Shown: positions 19,166 to 33,097 of the stretch, one piece after another
How positions within the stretch are numbered: position 1 is the first letter of the stretch
Layout: each line of letters opens with the position of its first letter
Assembly: GCF_900177385.1 (NCBI RefSeq)
Contig: NZ_FXBJ01000002.1
Span: 1,430,001 to 1,494,000, forward strand
Length of the DNA: 64,000 nt
Reading direction: 5' to 3'
DNA from: Carnobacterium iners
GTDB lineage: Bacteria; Bacillota; Bacilli; Lactobacillales; Carnobacteriaceae
Notes under the pieces: generated by a model
The model's database searches: none
Told to the model about the DNA's origin: nothing
The model's input: only the letters and a program-made list of their open reading frames with translations
Program-made: the position numbers and the translations under genes

Positions 19166-20395
19166 ATGGATTTTGAAGAATTTGATAAAGAAGTATTTGA
19201 CGCAATTGATCAAGAAAAAGAACGACAAGAACAAAATATCGAATTAATTGCATCTGAAAATTTTGTTTCAAAAGCAGTCCTTGCTGCACAAGGGAGTATC
19301 TTAACAAATAAATATGCTGAAGGGTATCCAGGAAAAAGATACTATGGCGGATGCGAGTACATTGATATCATTGAAAATTTAGCGATTGAACGCGCTAAAG
19401 AACTCTTTGGAGCAGAGTACGCAAATGTTCAACCACATTCTGGTTCAGGAGCTAATATGGCTGTTTTTAATGCCTTTTTAGAACCTGGAGATACTGTTTT
19501 AGGAATGGATTTAACACACGGAGGACATTTGACACATGGATCATCTGTCAATTTTAGTGGAAGAACGTATAACTTTGTTGCCTATGGAGTCGATAAGCAA
19601 AATAAGCGACTTGATTACGATGAAGTTAGAAGCCAAGCTTTGAGACACAAACCTAAAATGATTATTGCTGGTGGAAGTGCCTACTCAAGAGAAATTGATT
19701 TTTCTTTATTCAAAAAGATTGCGGATGAAGTCGGAGCTTATTTAATGGTCGATATGGCTCATATTGCAGGTTTAATCGCTGCTGGACTGCACCAAAATCC
19801 AGTTCCGTATGCAGATGTTGTAACTTCAACAACGCATAAAACATTACGTGGCCCTCGTGGTGGATTAATTTTAGCAAAAGAACAATACGGCAAAGCAATC
19901 AATAGCGCAATCTTTCCAGGTATCCAAGGCGGTCCATTAGAACATGTAATCGCTGGAAAGGCAGTTGCTTTTAAAGAAGCAATGATGCCAGAGTTTAAAG
20001 ACTATGCAGCTCAAATCATAAAAAATGCTAAAGCAATGGAAGACATCTTCAACGCATCAGCCGGGCACTTAATTAGTGAAGGGACAGATAACCATTTATT
20101 ATTGTTAGAAGTAACGCAGTTCGGTTTAAATGGAAAAGAAGTGGAGAATTTATTAGATGAAGTAGGAATTACTGTAAATAAAAATACGATTCCATTCGAA
20201 ACATTGAGCCCTTTCAAGACAAGCGGTATCCGTATCGGAACACCTGCAATTACGACGCGTGGCTTTGACGAAGATGATTCAAAAAAAGTAGCAGAACTAA
20301 TCGTAGCAACCTTACAAACAAAAGATTGCCCAGAAAAACGCCCAGCAATCAAACAAGAAGTACTAAAACTAACCCGAAAAAACCCACTATACTAA
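19166..20395 (+). CDS. glyA: serine hydroxymethyltransferase
   Basis: A 409-residue PLP enzyme interconverting serine and glycine with tetrahydrofolate. [36 protein letters not shown], the PLP lysine in [14 protein letters not shown] (near residue 225) and [18 protein letters not shown] are all visible. ATG 19166 is chosen, with AAGGATGTG about 10 bases upstream; TTG 19160 is an alternative two codons earlier. A foldback repeat begins within 10 bases of the stop. Confidence 0.95.
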   Translation: MDFEEFDKEVFDAIDQEKERQEQNIELIASENFVSKAVLAAQGSILTNKYAEGYPGKRYYGGCEYIDIIENLAIERAKELFGAEYANVQPHSGSGANMAVFNAFLEPGDTVLGMDLTHGGHLTHGSSVNFSGRTYNFVAYGVDKQNKRLDYDEVRSQALRHKPKMIIAGGSAYSREIDFSLFKKIADEVGAYLMVDMAHIAGLIAAGLHQNPVPYADVVTSTTHKTLRGPRGGLILAKEQYGKAINSAIFPGIQGGPLEHVIAGKAVAFKEAMMPEFKDYAAQIIKNAKAMEDIFNASAGHLISEGTDNHLLLLEVTQFGLNGKEVENLLDEVGITVNKNTIPFETLSPFKTSGIRIGTPAITTRGFDEDDSKKVAELIVATLQTKDCPEKRPAIKQEVLKLTRKNPLY

Positions 20396-20401
20396 TAGCA
20401 A

Positions 20402-20570
20402 GATGCGAAGATTAACGGTAGCTTCGATAAGAAAATACTTAATCTCTGCTGAATATTTTATCCTTACAGAGATTTAAGAGATAGAACTGGAATGACCTTC
20501 TGAAAAATTTCATCTTTTCCTCGAGAAGATGTTAATCGTAGCTCAATTTAAAGATGCGAAGCGCTCTGGT
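20402..20570 (+). repeat. foldback intergenic repeat, copy A (behind glyA)
   Basis: Starts with GATGCGAAG (20402) seven bases after the glyA stop and ends at a second GATGCGAAG (20553). GATTAAC (20410) pairs with GTTAATC (20531); GCTTCGATAAGAAAATA lies at 20421; an inner hairpin CTTAATCTCTG / CAGAGATTTAAG occupies 20438-20478. The end reads TAGCTCAATTTAAAGATGCG, shared with the other copies. Following bases (GCGCTCTGGTCAGCTCTG) resemble the start of copy B1. Confidence 0.7.
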
Positions 20571-20619
20571 CAGCTCTGGAAAAGAAATAAGTGCGTAATT
20601 CATTTTGATGAAAATAATA

Positions 20620-20662
20620 AAACAGCTATAAGATGTTTAATGGATATCTTATAGCTGTTTTA
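20620..20662 (+). terminator. strong hairpin downstream of copy A
   Basis: AAAACAGCTATAAGAT / ATCTTATAGCTGTTTT, perfect 16-bp stem with an 11-base loop; likely ends glyA transcripts ahead of the small membrane protein gene. Confidence 0.8.
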
Positions 20663-20705
20663 TTATCTAAAAATAGTCAGTTAAATTGAGTGTGGGAGGT
20701 CAAGT

Positions 20706-20918
20706 ATGGTAGATTTTTACCTTTGGATTGGTTTAGTCCTAATTCTAGCTATTGCTGGACTTGGAATATATTTCCGAGAATGGTTTTATGTATTTCCAAG
20801 AGATAGAGAAAAAACAACAGGTAAAAAGACAACTTTCTTAGAGTACATAGGTCTATTCGTATTGAGTATCATTATTTTAGTTTGCTTATTCTTTTGGCAA
20901 TATTATACACAAGACTGA
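20706..20918 (+). CDS. small membrane protein, function unknown
   Basis: A 70-residue protein with two hydrophobic helices (about residues 5-24 and 46-65) separated by a basic loop FPRDREKTTGKKTT. GGGAGGT sits 7 bases before the ATG and base composition is like the neighbours, so it is a real gene. I do not recognise the family. It is framed by a terminator upstream and an AT-rich spacer downstream. Confidence 0.7.
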   Translation: MVDFYLWIGLVLILAIAGLGIYFREWFYVFPRDREKTTGKKTTFLEYIGLFVLSIIILVCLFFWQYYTQD

Positions 20919-21256
20919 TGAAAAAAATCTCTTACACTAATTATTAAGGTGTATAAAAAAGTAAAAAGATAAGTTGATCTCTAATTAAAATTTACGCAAT
21001 TGAGAAAACAAAGATTTTGTAATATTAGCTAGGAATGTGAGTCATACAAATTTAAATCCCTTTATTTTTTAAATGTAAGAATTATAATAGGTGGATTTCT
21101 TATTATTATTGAATCGATTAAACAGTCTATAAATAAAGTGAAAAAAGTATAATTTTGAATAAAATAACTGGATTGAAATAAAACTTCTAGCCTTTAAATG
21201 GTATTTCCTTTACAATAGAATTGTTTGAAATCTAAAGAAAATGAGGGCTGAAGATT
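20919..21256. other. AT-rich non-coding spacer before upp
   Basis: No open frame with a ribosome-binding site, no strong hairpin. TACAAT at 21211-21216 could be a -10 for upp, but no convincing -35 accompanies it. Confidence 0.4.
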
Positions 21257-21886
21257 ATGGGAAAATTTCATCTAATAGATCATCCATTGATTCAACACAA
21301 GGTTACAATTCTTCGCGACAAGAATACAGGTACAAAAGATTTTAGAGAAGCCGTGAATGAAATTGCACGTTTAATGGCATATGAAGTTTCAAGAGATATG
21401 CCTTTGCAAGATGTTGAAATCGAAACGCCTTTAATTAAAACGATTCAAAAACAACTAGCAGGGAAAAAGGTTGCTATTATACCTATCTTAAGAGCGGGTT
21501 TAGGAATGGTTGATGGGATATTAGACTTAATTCCAGCAGCAAAAGTTGGACACGTTGGAATGTATAGAGACCATGAAACATTAGAAGCAGTTGAATACTT
21601 TATTAAATTACCTTCAGATATTAAAGACCGTCAATTACTAGTTGTTGATCCAATGTTAGCAACGGGTGTTTCAGCTATTACAGCAATTGATGCATTGAAA
21701 AAACGTGGTGCAAGTTCAATTAAATTTGTTTGTATCGTAGCAGCACCTGAAGGAGTAGAAGCATTAAAAGAAGCACATCCAGATGTTGATATTTATACAG
21801 CAGCACTTGATGAGAAATTAGACGAGAATAGTTACATTTTACCTGGTCTAGGTGACGCAGGCGACCGACTATTCGGTACACTCTAA
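21257..21886 (+). CDS. upp: uracil phosphoribosyltransferase
   Basis: A 209-residue enzyme making UMP from uracil and [39 protein letters not shown], the PRPP loop [15 protein letters not shown] and the C-terminal [16 protein letters not shown] are all typical. A repeat abuts the stop codon at once (GATGCGAAG seven bases later). Confidence 0.96.
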   Translation: MGKFHLIDHPLIQHKVTILRDKNTGTKDFREAVNEIARLMAYEVSRDMPLQDVEIETPLIKTIQKQLAGKKVAIIPILRAGLGMVDGILDLIPAAKVGHVGMYRDHETLEAVEYFIKLPSDIKDRQLLVVDPMLATGVSAITAIDALKKRGASSIKFVCIVAAPEGVEALKEAHPDVDIYTAALDEKLDENSYILPGLGDAGDRLFGTL

Positions 21887-21892
21887 AACCAG

Positions 21893-22013
21893 GATGCGAA
21901 GCACTCTATACAGCTCTGAGAGAGAAATGAAAAAGGACCGCAAGAGGCAATAGCTTCTAGGATACTTTTGAATTTATCCAAAGAGCTAGAGTGCATAGCT
22001 CAACTAAAACCAG
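21893..22013 (+). repeat. foldback intergenic repeat, copy B1 (behind upp)
   Basis: Begins with GATGCGAAG (21893). GCACTCTA (21901-21908) pairs with TAGAGTGC (21987-21994), with AGCTCT / AGAGCT just inside, giving a long stem around a core of about 65 bases. Ends TAGCTCAACTAAAACCAG and runs straight into copy B2. Confidence 0.7.
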
Positions 22014-22145
22014 GATGCGAAGAATAACGCTTAGTTTCGGCAAGAAAACAGTAATCAGTCAGATAGGATGTTTTTTATCCTATTGACTGGTTATTTTTTT
22101 CTCAAGGAAGGGTTGTTCAAAGCTTAATTAAAACTAAGATGCGAG
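22014..22145 (+). repeat. foldback intergenic repeat, copy B2
   Basis: GATGCGAAG at 22014, GTTTCGGCAAGAAAACA at 22034 (variant of the 17-base block of copies A and C), an inner terminator-like hairpin at 22053-22092 and the closing AGCTTAATTAAAACTAAGATGCGAG at 22121-22145 in place of TAGCTCAATTAAAGATGCG. Head-to-tail with B1. Confidence 0.7.
22053..22100 (+). terminator. terminator-like hairpin inside repeat copy B2
   Basis: AATCAGTCAGATAGGAT / ATCCTATTGACTGGTT with loop GTTTTTT, then a seven-T run at 22094-22100. Nearly the same hairpin occurs in copy C at 43882. Confidence 0.75.
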
Positions 22146-23353
<1,208 letters not shown>

Positions 23354-23400
23354 AAAAAATACAATAAAATTAATGAGTTAAAAATTAGGAGGAAATTATT

Positions 23401-23619
23401 ATGGATCTAGGTTTATTAGGAGCAGCAATAGCAATCGCGGGAGCAGCAATCGGTGCAGCGTTTGGATCAAGTAAAGTAATCGCAAAAACAATCGAGTCTA
23501 TTGCACGTCAGCCAGAAATGAAAAATGAGTTACAAACATTAATGTATATCGGTGTTGGTTTAGTTGAGGCTATTCCTATCATGGCAGTTGTTATCGCCTT
23601 TATTCTAGTATTTAGCTAA
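23401..23619 (+). CDS. atpE: F0F1 ATP synthase subunit c
   Basis: A 72-residue hairpin proteolipid. Helix 1 has the glycine/alanine repeat [16 protein letters not shown], the polar loop is ARQPE, and the proton-binding Glu is in GLVEAIPIM of helix 2. AGGAGG lies 7 bases before the ATG, the strongest site in the operon, in line with the need for many copies of c. Confidence 0.97.
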   Translation: MDLGLLGAAIAIAGAAIGAAFGSSKVIAKTIESIARQPEMKNELQTLMYIGVGLVEAIPIMAVVIAFILVFS

Positions 23620-23664
23620 TAAAGCGAAAAATGACCAAAGTATCAGTTAAATAAATGGTAAGGG

Positions 23665-23695
23665 GTAGAGGTAGCGCAGGCGTCTCTGCTTTTTT
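23665..23695 (+). terminator. weak hairpin with T-run between atpE and atpF
   Basis: GTAGAG / CTCTGC (one G-U pair) around GTAGCGCAGGCGT, followed by TTTTTT at 23690-23695. It may act as a partial terminator or an RNA-stabilising end behind atpE. Confidence 0.45.
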
Positions 23696-23735
23696 CGCGA
23701 TAGGTTACTCTGAATAGGATAAGGAAGTGAAATTA

Positions 23736-24251
23736 ATGTTCAAACAGTTAGTTTTAGGAGCAACAACTGCAGGAGATACAATTGTTGTACTAGTATCGTT
23801 TTTATTATTGATGGTTTTATTAAAGAAATTTGCATGGAAACCGTTGATGAATATTATGGATCAACGTGAGCAAGCTATTGCAAGTAACATAGAAAATGCT
23901 GAGATTGCAAAAAACGAAGCTGAACGCCTAGCTGCAGAACGTCAGGAAAAGTTAGATAAGACAAGAGCTGAAGCTGCTACTATTTTAAGTAAAGCGAAGA
24001 TTGCTGCTGAGAGCGCAGAAAAAGAATTGTTGGATGCGGCAAGACATGAAGCTACACGATTAAAAAAAGATGCGAAAAAAGAAATTGAAAATGAACGTCA
24101 AATGGCAATGGCAAGTGTTCGTGATGATGTAAGTCTACTGTCTATCCAGATTGCTGAAAAACTAATCAGCAAGGAATTAACAAATGAAGGACATGCACAA
24201 CTGATTGATAAGTACCTTGAAAGGTTGGCCGATACAAATGAGACTAAATAG
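23736..24251 (+). CDS. atpF: F0F1 ATP synthase subunit b
   Basis: A 171-residue stator subunit: one N-terminal membrane helix (TIVVLVSFLLLMVLLKKFAW) then a long charged amphipathic helix (EAERLAAERQEKLDKTRAEA) forming the peripheral stalk. Start ATG 23736 has AAGGAAGTG 6 bases upstream; GTG 23727 lies within that site. Overlaps atpH by 14 bases. Confidence 0.94.
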   Translation: MFKQLVLGATTAGDTIVVLVSFLLLMVLLKKFAWKPLMNIMDQREQAIASNIENAEIAKNEAERLAAERQEKLDKTRAEAATILSKAKIAAESAEKELLDAARHEATRLKKDAKKEIENERQMAMASVRDDVSLLSIQIAEKLISKELTNEGHAQLIDKYLERLADTNETK

Positions 24252-24780
24252 TAATATGAATCCAAGCCAATTAGCTAAAGCTTTCTATTACAACGCAATT
24301 GAAAATGATACGGAAGATATTGTTTTTGATAATCTTATGGATGTTCGTCAAATCTATTACGGTAATTCAAATTTAAGCGATTTTTTTAACAATCGCGATG
24401 TCGCACAAACAGATAAAGAAAAGATATTATCAGAAATGACAGAGAATTTTATTCTTGATGTGCAACAATTTGTACAAACGATTTATGATTTTCGTAAAAT
24501 GAATAAAATGTTGTCTATTATTCACGAATATGAGATACTGCATGATCATGAAAATCGGACAGTAATAGCTAAAGTAACGACGGCTGTTCCGCTTCAAAAA
24601 GTACAAGAAGAAAAACTAAAAGAAGTATTTAGCAAACGATTTAATGCGAAAAAAATATTGCTAGATAAAATTCAAGATAGTTCAGTCATAGGCGGAGTCA
24701 TAGTAGAAATTGAAAACACTGTTTTTGATGGCAGTATCCGTACTAACTTAGAAAAATTAGAAAAGCAAATAATTAAATAG
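24238..24780 (+). CDS. atpH: F0F1 ATP synthase subunit delta
   Basis: A 180-residue OSCP-type subunit joining F1 to the b stalk. Family features are LAKAFYYNAIEND at the start and the C-terminal IGGVIVEIENTVFDGSIRTNLEKL. Start is probably ATG 24238, inside the end of atpF, with a distant AAGG; ATG 24256 is the alternative but has no Shine-Dalgarno sequence. Divergent as usual for delta. Confidence 0.9.
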   Translation: MRLNSNMNPSQLAKAFYYNAIENDTEDIVFDNLMDVRQIYYGNSNLSDFFNNRDVAQTDKEKILSEMTENFILDVQQFVQTIYDFRKMNKMLSIIHEYEILHDHENRTVIAKVTTAVPLQKVQEEKLKEVFSKRFNAKKILLDKIQDSSVIGGVIVEIENTVFDGSIRTNLEKLEKQIIK

Positions 24781-24807
24781 CTCAAAAAGAAAAAGTTGAA
24801 GAGGTGA

Positions 24808-26361
<1,554 letters not shown>

Positions 26362-26376
26362 AGGCGGTGAAGAGGA

Positions 26377-28748
<2,372 letters not shown>

Positions 28749-28766
28749 TAAAGGAGGACAACTCTA

Positions 28767-29189
28767 ATGGCGGTTATACAAGTGCAAATTGTGACTCCAT
28801 CTGGTATTGTTTATAATCATCGCGCAAGTCGTGTGATCGTTAAATCAATCGATGGACAAGTGGGTATTCTTCCTGGCCATACACCTATTATTGTTCCTTT
28901 AGCAATCGATAGTGTCCGAATTGAACGTGTATCGATGGATGAAGAAAACGTAATAGCAGTTAATGGTGGCATAATGGAAATGCGAGACAATGTTTGCTCA
29001 ATCATAGCCGATAGTGCTGAGAGAGCAAGAGATATCGATGTCGAACGTGCCTTCTCAGCTAAGCAACGAGCTGAAGAAATATTAAGTAAAGAAGAAGCTG
29101 TCCACAATAGTAAACAACAAAGAAGAGCAGAAATTTCATTGCGTAAAGCAATTAACCGTATCTCTGTTTCTAAGCATAGAAAATTATAA
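28767..29189 (+). CDS. atpC: F0F1 ATP synthase subunit epsilon
   Basis: A 140-residue central stalk subunit: N-terminal beta-sandwich (VQIVTPSGIVYNHRA, GQVGILPGHTPI) and a C-terminal helical hairpin that can inhibit ATP hydrolysis. AAAGGAGG upstream. Last gene of atpBEFHAGDC; the terminator starts at its stop codon. Confidence 0.95.
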   Translation: MAVIQVQIVTPSGIVYNHRASRVIVKSIDGQVGILPGHTPIIVPLAIDSVRIERVSMDEENVIAVNGGIMEMRDNVCSIIADSAERARDIDVERAFSAKQRAEEILSKEEAVHNSKQQRRAEISLRKAINRISVSKHRKL

Positions 29190-29229
29190 AATAAAAAACT
29201 TTCAGTAAAAGCTGAAAGTTTTTTATTTT
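29188..29229 (+). terminator. atp operon terminator
   Basis: AAAATAAAAAACTTTCAG / CTGAAAGTTTTTTATTTT, perfect 18-bp arms, 6-base loop. Confidence 0.9.
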
Positions 29230-29313
29230 GATTCAGTTAAAAAATGTCCCTATAAATGAAAATTTCTTTTGAGAAAAGAGTGTGTTAAAATAATAGTAAG
29301 AGGAGTAAAGAAA

Positions 29314-29544
29314 ATGAATTTTTTAGGTACGCAAGCTTTGATTAGTCTTATCTCACATATTTTGTTTATAGTAGTAACTTTTTGGTCATTAAAAGGGTTA
29401 TTGATTGAAAAATGGATCAAAAAAAATCATATTCAACAAGCTCGTTTGCTTTATCTATTTTTATCTATTGCAATTGGCTATTTAGTTAGTTCATTTTTTA
29501 TTGAATTTATCTTAATGTCTAGAAATTTAATTTTTTTATTTTAA
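29314..29544 (+). CDS. DUF1146 (YwzB-like) small membrane protein
   Basis: A 76-residue protein with two membrane helices (about residues 8-28 and 44-68). Its place between atpC and murA and its sequence (ISHILFIVVTFWSLKGL, basic loop KWIKKNHIQQARLLY, then LSIAIGYLVSSFFIE) fit the DUF1146/YwzB family, of unknown function. ATG 29314 has AGGAG 9 bases upstream; the longer frame from 29269 lacks one. TTGAGA (29269)-16 bp-TAATAG is a possible promoter. Confidence 0.8.
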   Translation: MNFLGTQALISLISHILFIVVTFWSLKGLLIEKWIKKNHIQQARLLYLFLSIAIGYLVSSFFIEFILMSRNLIFLF

Positions 29545-29560
29545 GTAATTAATGTAGTAT

Positions 29561-29590
29561 TTGAAACCTGTGAAGTATGTATGCTATAAT
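29561..29590 (+). promoter_or_regulatory. murA promoter
   Basis: TTGAAA (29561-29566), 18-bp spacer, TATAAT (29585-29590) preceded by TGC (extended -10). About 70 bp ahead of the murA start, so murA can be transcribed apart from the DUF1146 gene. Confidence 0.8.
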
Positions 29591-29662
29591 ACCGTGGATT
29601 GCTGTAAATATTGCAACAACGAGCAAAGATACTTTGCACAGAAATTTCGGAGGTATATAATC

Positions 29663-30973
29663 ATGGAGAAAATGATTGTTCGTGGCGGTAAGCGTCTCGA
29701 AGGAATAGTAAAAGTAGAAGGCGCAAAAAATGCTGTTTTACCCATTTTAGCAGCGACCATCTTAGCCAGTAAAGGTAAAAACAAGTTAACTAATGTGCCT
29801 ATTCTGTCAGATGTTTTTACAATAAATGAAGTCTTGCACCATTTAAACCTAACCGTAAACTTTAATGAAACCGACAAAGAAATCGTCCTAGATGCTTCAG
29901 GAGACATAACATTTGAAGCCCCGTTTGAATATGTCAGTAAAATGAGAGCATCCATTGTAGTAATGGGTCCTTTACTAGCACGTTTAGGTCACGCTAAAGT
30001 AGCTTTACCTGGAGGCTGTGCAATTGGTACGCGTCCAATTGAATTACATTTAAAAGGATTTGAAGCAATGGGAGCCGAAGTACATATTGAAAATGGCTAC
30101 ATTGAAGCTTTTGCAGAGAAACTAGCTGGTGCTCATATCTATCTAGACTTTCCAAGTGTAGGAGCAACTCAAAATATTATGATGGCTGCTACATTAGCTG
30201 AAGGAACAACGACCATTGAAAATGTAGCGAGAGAACCTGAAATAGTTGATTTAGCTAACTTCTTAAATCGTATGGGTGCTAAAGTTGTTGGAGCGGGCAC
30301 AGAAACCATCCGTATTGAAGGAGTTAAAGAACTCGCAGGAACTGAACACAGCATTATCCCAGATCGAATTGAGGCTGGAACATTCATGGTAGCCGCAGCT
30401 GTCACAAAAGGAAATGTTTTAATCGAAGATGCTATTGTTGAGCACAATAAACCCTTAATTTCTAAATTAAAAGAAATGGGTGTTTCTTTTATTGAAGAAA
30501 AAAATGGCTTACGAGTAATTGGCCCAGATAAACTAAAACCGATAGATGTTAAAACAATGCCACATCCAGGTTTCCCTACAGATATGCAAGCACAAATCAC
30601 GATAGCACAGGCTATGAGTGAAGGTACGAGCACGATGAAAGAGACTGTATTCGAAAATCGTTACATGCACATGGAAGAATTACGTCGCATGAATGGCGGA
30701 TTTACGATAGAAAATCAGACGCTAGTTATCTATGGTCCAGCTAAATTACAAGGATCTCAAGTGGCTGCAACAGACTTAAGAGCAGCCGCTGCGTTAATTA
30801 TTGCAGGTATGGTTGCAGAAGGATTTACACGTGTGACTCATTTAGAACATCTTGATCGTGGCTATTATATGTTCCACAAAAAATTACAAGCACTAGGTGC
30901 CGATATTGAGCGAATTGATGAAGCAAATACATCAATCTTACCAGATAAAAAGTTAAGTGCATTATTCAATTAA
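29663..30973 (+). CDS. murA: UDP-N-acetylglucosamine 1-carboxyvinyltransferase
   Basis: A 436-residue first-committed-step enzyme of peptidoglycan synthesis, transferring enolpyruvate from PEP to UDP-GlcNAc; target of fosfomycin. [16 protein letters not shown] at the start and the active-site Cys in [18 protein letters not shown] (near residue 117) are present, so it should be fosfomycin-sensitive at that position. ATG 29663 follows GGAGG by 9 bases; the open frame back to 29561 runs through the promoter. Confidence 0.95.
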   Translation: MEKMIVRGGKRLEGIVKVEGAKNAVLPILAATILASKGKNKLTNVPILSDVFTINEVLHHLNLTVNFNETDKEIVLDASGDITFEAPFEYVSKMRASIVVMGPLLARLGHAKVALPGGCAIGTRPIELHLKGFEAMGAEVHIENGYIEAFAEKLAGAHIYLDFPSVGATQNIMMAATLAEGTTTIENVAREPEIVDLANFLNRMGAKVVGAGTETIRIEGVKELAGTEHSIIPDRIEAGTFMVAAAVTKGNVLIEDAIVEHNKPLISKLKEMGVSFIEEKNGLRVIGPDKLKPIDVKTMPHPGFPTDMQAQITIAQAMSEGTSTMKETVFENRYMHMEELRRMNGGFTIENQTLVIYGPAKLQGSQVAATDLRAAAALIIAGMVAEGFTRVTHLEHLDRGYYMFHKKLQALGADIERIDEANTSILPDKKLSALFN

Positions 30974-30980
30974 CAACTAT

Positions 30981-31027
30981 AAAAGTTAGAGTATAATACC
31001 TTAACCGGTCATTATTCTAACTTTTTT
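30981..31027 (+). terminator. murA terminator
   Basis: AAAAGTTAGA with partial extension pairs with TCTAACTTTT and is followed by a T-run ending at 31027. Confidence 0.75.
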
Positions 31028-31063
31028 TAAAGTAAATGAAATAAAAGACAAATGGTGAATGAA

Positions 31064-31104
31064 CCAGAGTTAACTTTTTCTAGATGAGTCAGAGTTAACT
31101 TTTT
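31064..31104. repeat. direct repeats upstream of mbl
   Basis: CCAGAGTTAACTTTTT (31064-31079) and TCAGAGTTAACTTTTT (31089-31104), 15 of 16 identical, 25 bp apart. GTTAAC is itself palindromic. Just upstream of the mbl -10 region. Confidence 0.6.
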
Positions 31105-31133
31105 AAATGAACGTTTCCGATTGATCAAAAACA

Positions 31134-31142
31134 TGCTATAAT
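31134..31142 (+). promoter_or_regulatory. extended -10 promoter of mbl
   Basis: TGC directly before TATAAT (31137-31142), no consensus -35; 70 bp before the mbl ATG. Confidence 0.6.
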
Positions 31143-31211
31143 CGTAAATCAGAGAGATAAATCAAGAAATTTAATTAGTTTGTAACAAGAGTTTGAGAGG
31201 GGAACAGAATA

Positions 31212-32204
31212 ATGGCGAAAGATATAGGAATAGATTTAGGTACGGCAAATGTATTAATTCATGTAAAAGGAAAAGGGATTGTTTTAAATGAACCTTCTGT
31301 GGTAGCGATAGATACTAAAACAAATCGTGTTTTAGCAGTCGGTGAGGAAGCCTATTTGATGGTTGGACGTACACCAGGCAATATTCGTGCAATTCGTCCT
31401 TTAGATGGAGGAGTCATTGCTGATTTTGATATTACTGAAGCAATGTTGACTCACTTTATCAATAAATTAAATGTAAAAGGATTCTTATCTAAACCTAATA
31501 TACTTATTTGCTGTCCTACAAACATTACAGCCATTGAACAAAAAGCAATTATCGAAGCTGCTGAAAAAAGTGGTGGAAAAAATGTTTACCTTGAAGAAGA
31601 ACCAAAAGTAGCTGCTATTGGAGCAGGTATGGATATTTTTCAACCAAGCGGCAACATGGTCATCGATATTGGTGGCGGAACAACGGATATTGCTGTTCTT
31701 TCAATGGGTGGAATCGTAACAAGTCGTTCTTTAAAAGTAGCTGGTAATCGTATGGATAATGAAATTACTCAGTACGTGAAGAAAAAATATAAACTGATGA
31801 TTGGTGAAAGAACAGCTGAATCCATTAAAATGGAAATAGGAACTGTTTTTCCGGGTCGTAGAGAAGATACAATGGATGTTAGAGGTCGTGATATGGTAAG
31901 TGGTTTACCAAGAACAATCGTTTTGAGTTCAGCCGAAGTTTTAGAAGCAACAGCTGAATCCATGGCGATGCTTGTTCAACAGGCGAAAGATGTTCTTGAG
32001 CAAACACCTCCTGAGTTATCAGCAGATATCATCGATCGAGGAATTATCTTAACTGGTGGGGGCGCTATGCTAGATGGTGTTGATCAACTCTTTGCTGAAC
32101 AATTAAAAGTTCCGGTCTTTATTGCAGACCAACCTTTAGATTCTGTTGCTTTAGGAACGGGAATCTTATTAGAAAATATGACGAAGAAAAAATTAAGTTT
32201 TTAA
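31212..32204 (+). CDS. mbl: MreB-like rod-shape actin homologue Mbl
   Basis: A 330-residue bacterial actin guiding side-wall synthesis. IGIDLGTANVLIHVKGKGI, NEPSVVAID, VVDIGGGTTD-type phosphate loop (VIDIGGGTTDIAVLS) and GIILTGGGAMLDG are present. The N-terminal phrase and the ICCPTNIT stretch are closer to Mbl than to MreB. Followed by the epuA-like gene 27 bases later. Confidence 0.92.
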   Translation: MAKDIGIDLGTANVLIHVKGKGIVLNEPSVVAIDTKTNRVLAVGEEAYLMVGRTPGNIRAIRPLDGGVIADFDITEAMLTHFINKLNVKGFLSKPNILICCPTNITAIEQKAIIEAAEKSGGKNVYLEEEPKVAAIGAGMDIFQPSGNMVIDIGGGTTDIAVLSMGGIVTSRSLKVAGNRMDNEITQYVKKKYKLMIGERTAESIKMEIGTVFPGRREDTMDVRGRDMVSGLPRTIVLSSAEVLEATAESMAMLVQQAKDVLEQTPPELSADIIDRGIILTGGGAMLDGVDQLFAEQLKVPVFIADQPLDSVALGTGILLENMTKKKLSF

Positions 32205-32231
32205 GAAAAAAGATAAAAAAGAGGTGACACA

Positions 32232-32438
32232 ATGACAAAAGGGAAAATTGCCGCACAGATGGGGACATTTATACTGAAAATTTTATTGGTCATTGTTGTA
32301 GTTGCTATCGCTTTGATTCTTGGGGCAATGGTTGGATACGGAATTATTGGAGAGGGAAATCCTTTTGCTATATTTGAAATGCAAACATGGAGTCATATCT
32401 TCAGTTATTTTACAAAACCAACTATTATTAATGGATAG
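32232..32438 (+). CDS. EpuA-family small membrane protein (annotated elsewhere as RNA polymerase subunit beta)
   Basis: A 68-residue protein with one membrane helix (about residues 14-38: ILLVIVVVAIALILGAMVGYG) and a C-terminal IGEGNPFAIFEMQTWSHIFSYF, the EpuA (PF11772) pattern. The RNA polymerase name attached to this family is misleading; it is a single-span membrane protein of unknown role. Co-transcribed with mbl, then a terminator. Confidence 0.8.
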   Translation: MTKGKIAAQMGTFILKILLVIVVVAIALILGAMVGYGIIGEGNPFAIFEMQTWSHIFSYFTKPTIING

Positions 32439-32444
32439 AATCGG

Positions 32445-32489
32445 AAAAAAGAGAGAGGAAGAGGTTGAACCTTTTCTGCTCTCTTTTTT
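32445..32489 (+). terminator. terminator after the epuA-like gene
   Basis: AAAAAAGAGAG (32445) pairs with CTCTCTTTTTT (32479) around a partly paired purine/pyrimidine loop. Confidence 0.75.
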
Positions 32490-32579
32490 ATTTTGTTAAA
32501 TAGTAAATTAAAAAAAATGAAAAAAACGTTATTTAGCAGATAATTAAAGTGAATAAACTAAACGAAAAGGAGAAATAAA

Positions 32580-32945
32580 ATGAATCAACTAAACTTAATA
32601 GGCCGAATTGTTAGAGAAATTGAGGTAAAAGAAGTGGGGGAGGCAAAAGTTGTTTTAAACAACACGATAGCAATCAAAAGAAAATTTAAACATGACCAAG
32701 GACAACAAGCTGATTTTATTCCTATAGTAGCCTGGGGGCAAATAGCTAAATTAATTCAAAGTTATTGTGAAAAAGGAGATTTGATTGGAGTAACTGGATA
32801 CATCCAATCAAGAACGTATCAAAATAAAGAAGAGGAAACAGTTTTCGTAGTAGAGATGGTAGTAACTGAGATTGACTTTTTACAAGGACGAAAAAATACA
32901 TCTACTATTTCTAATGATGAAGCAGAGCAAATAACAGTATATTAA
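32580..32945 (+). CDS. short single-stranded DNA-binding protein (SsbB-type)
   Basis: A 121-residue OB-fold protein: MNQLNLIGRIVREIEV, DFIPIVAWGQIAKLI, GVTGYIQSRTYQ and VVEMVVTEIDFL follow the bacterial SSB pattern. It lacks the acidic DDDIPF-type tail of replicative SSB and ends EQITVY, so it is most like competence-associated SsbB/YwpH, which is also near mbl in Bacillus. Monocistronic: AAAAGGAG before the ATG and a terminator after. I see no clear competence promoter box. Confidence 0.85.
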   Translation: MNQLNLIGRIVREIEVKEVGEAKVVLNNTIAIKRKFKHDQGQQADFIPIVAWGQIAKLIQSYCEKGDLIGVTGYIQSRTYQNKEEETVFVVEMVVTEIDFLQGRKNTSTISNDEAEQITVY

Positions 32946-32961
32946 AATAAATGGATTGTTT

Positions 32962-32989
32962 AAAAAGAGTGTCACTTTACACTCTTTTT
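32962..32989 (+). terminator. ssb terminator
   Basis: AAAAAGAGTGT / ACACTCTTTTT, perfect 11-bp stem, 6-base loop, T-run. Confidence 0.9.
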
Positions 32990-33097
32990 TTCTTTCTAAT
33001 TTTTGTTGTATCAGTAAAGAATAACCAACTATTCAGTTGCACTCAAAATAAGTGTATACTAAACTAGAGAGAAAAGGTGAGAGAAAAGAGGGAAAGT

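Noticed and set aside
33037-33060. TTGCAC ... TATACT ahead of the response regulator gene
   Set aside because: The spacer is only 12 bp, too short for a vegetative promoter.
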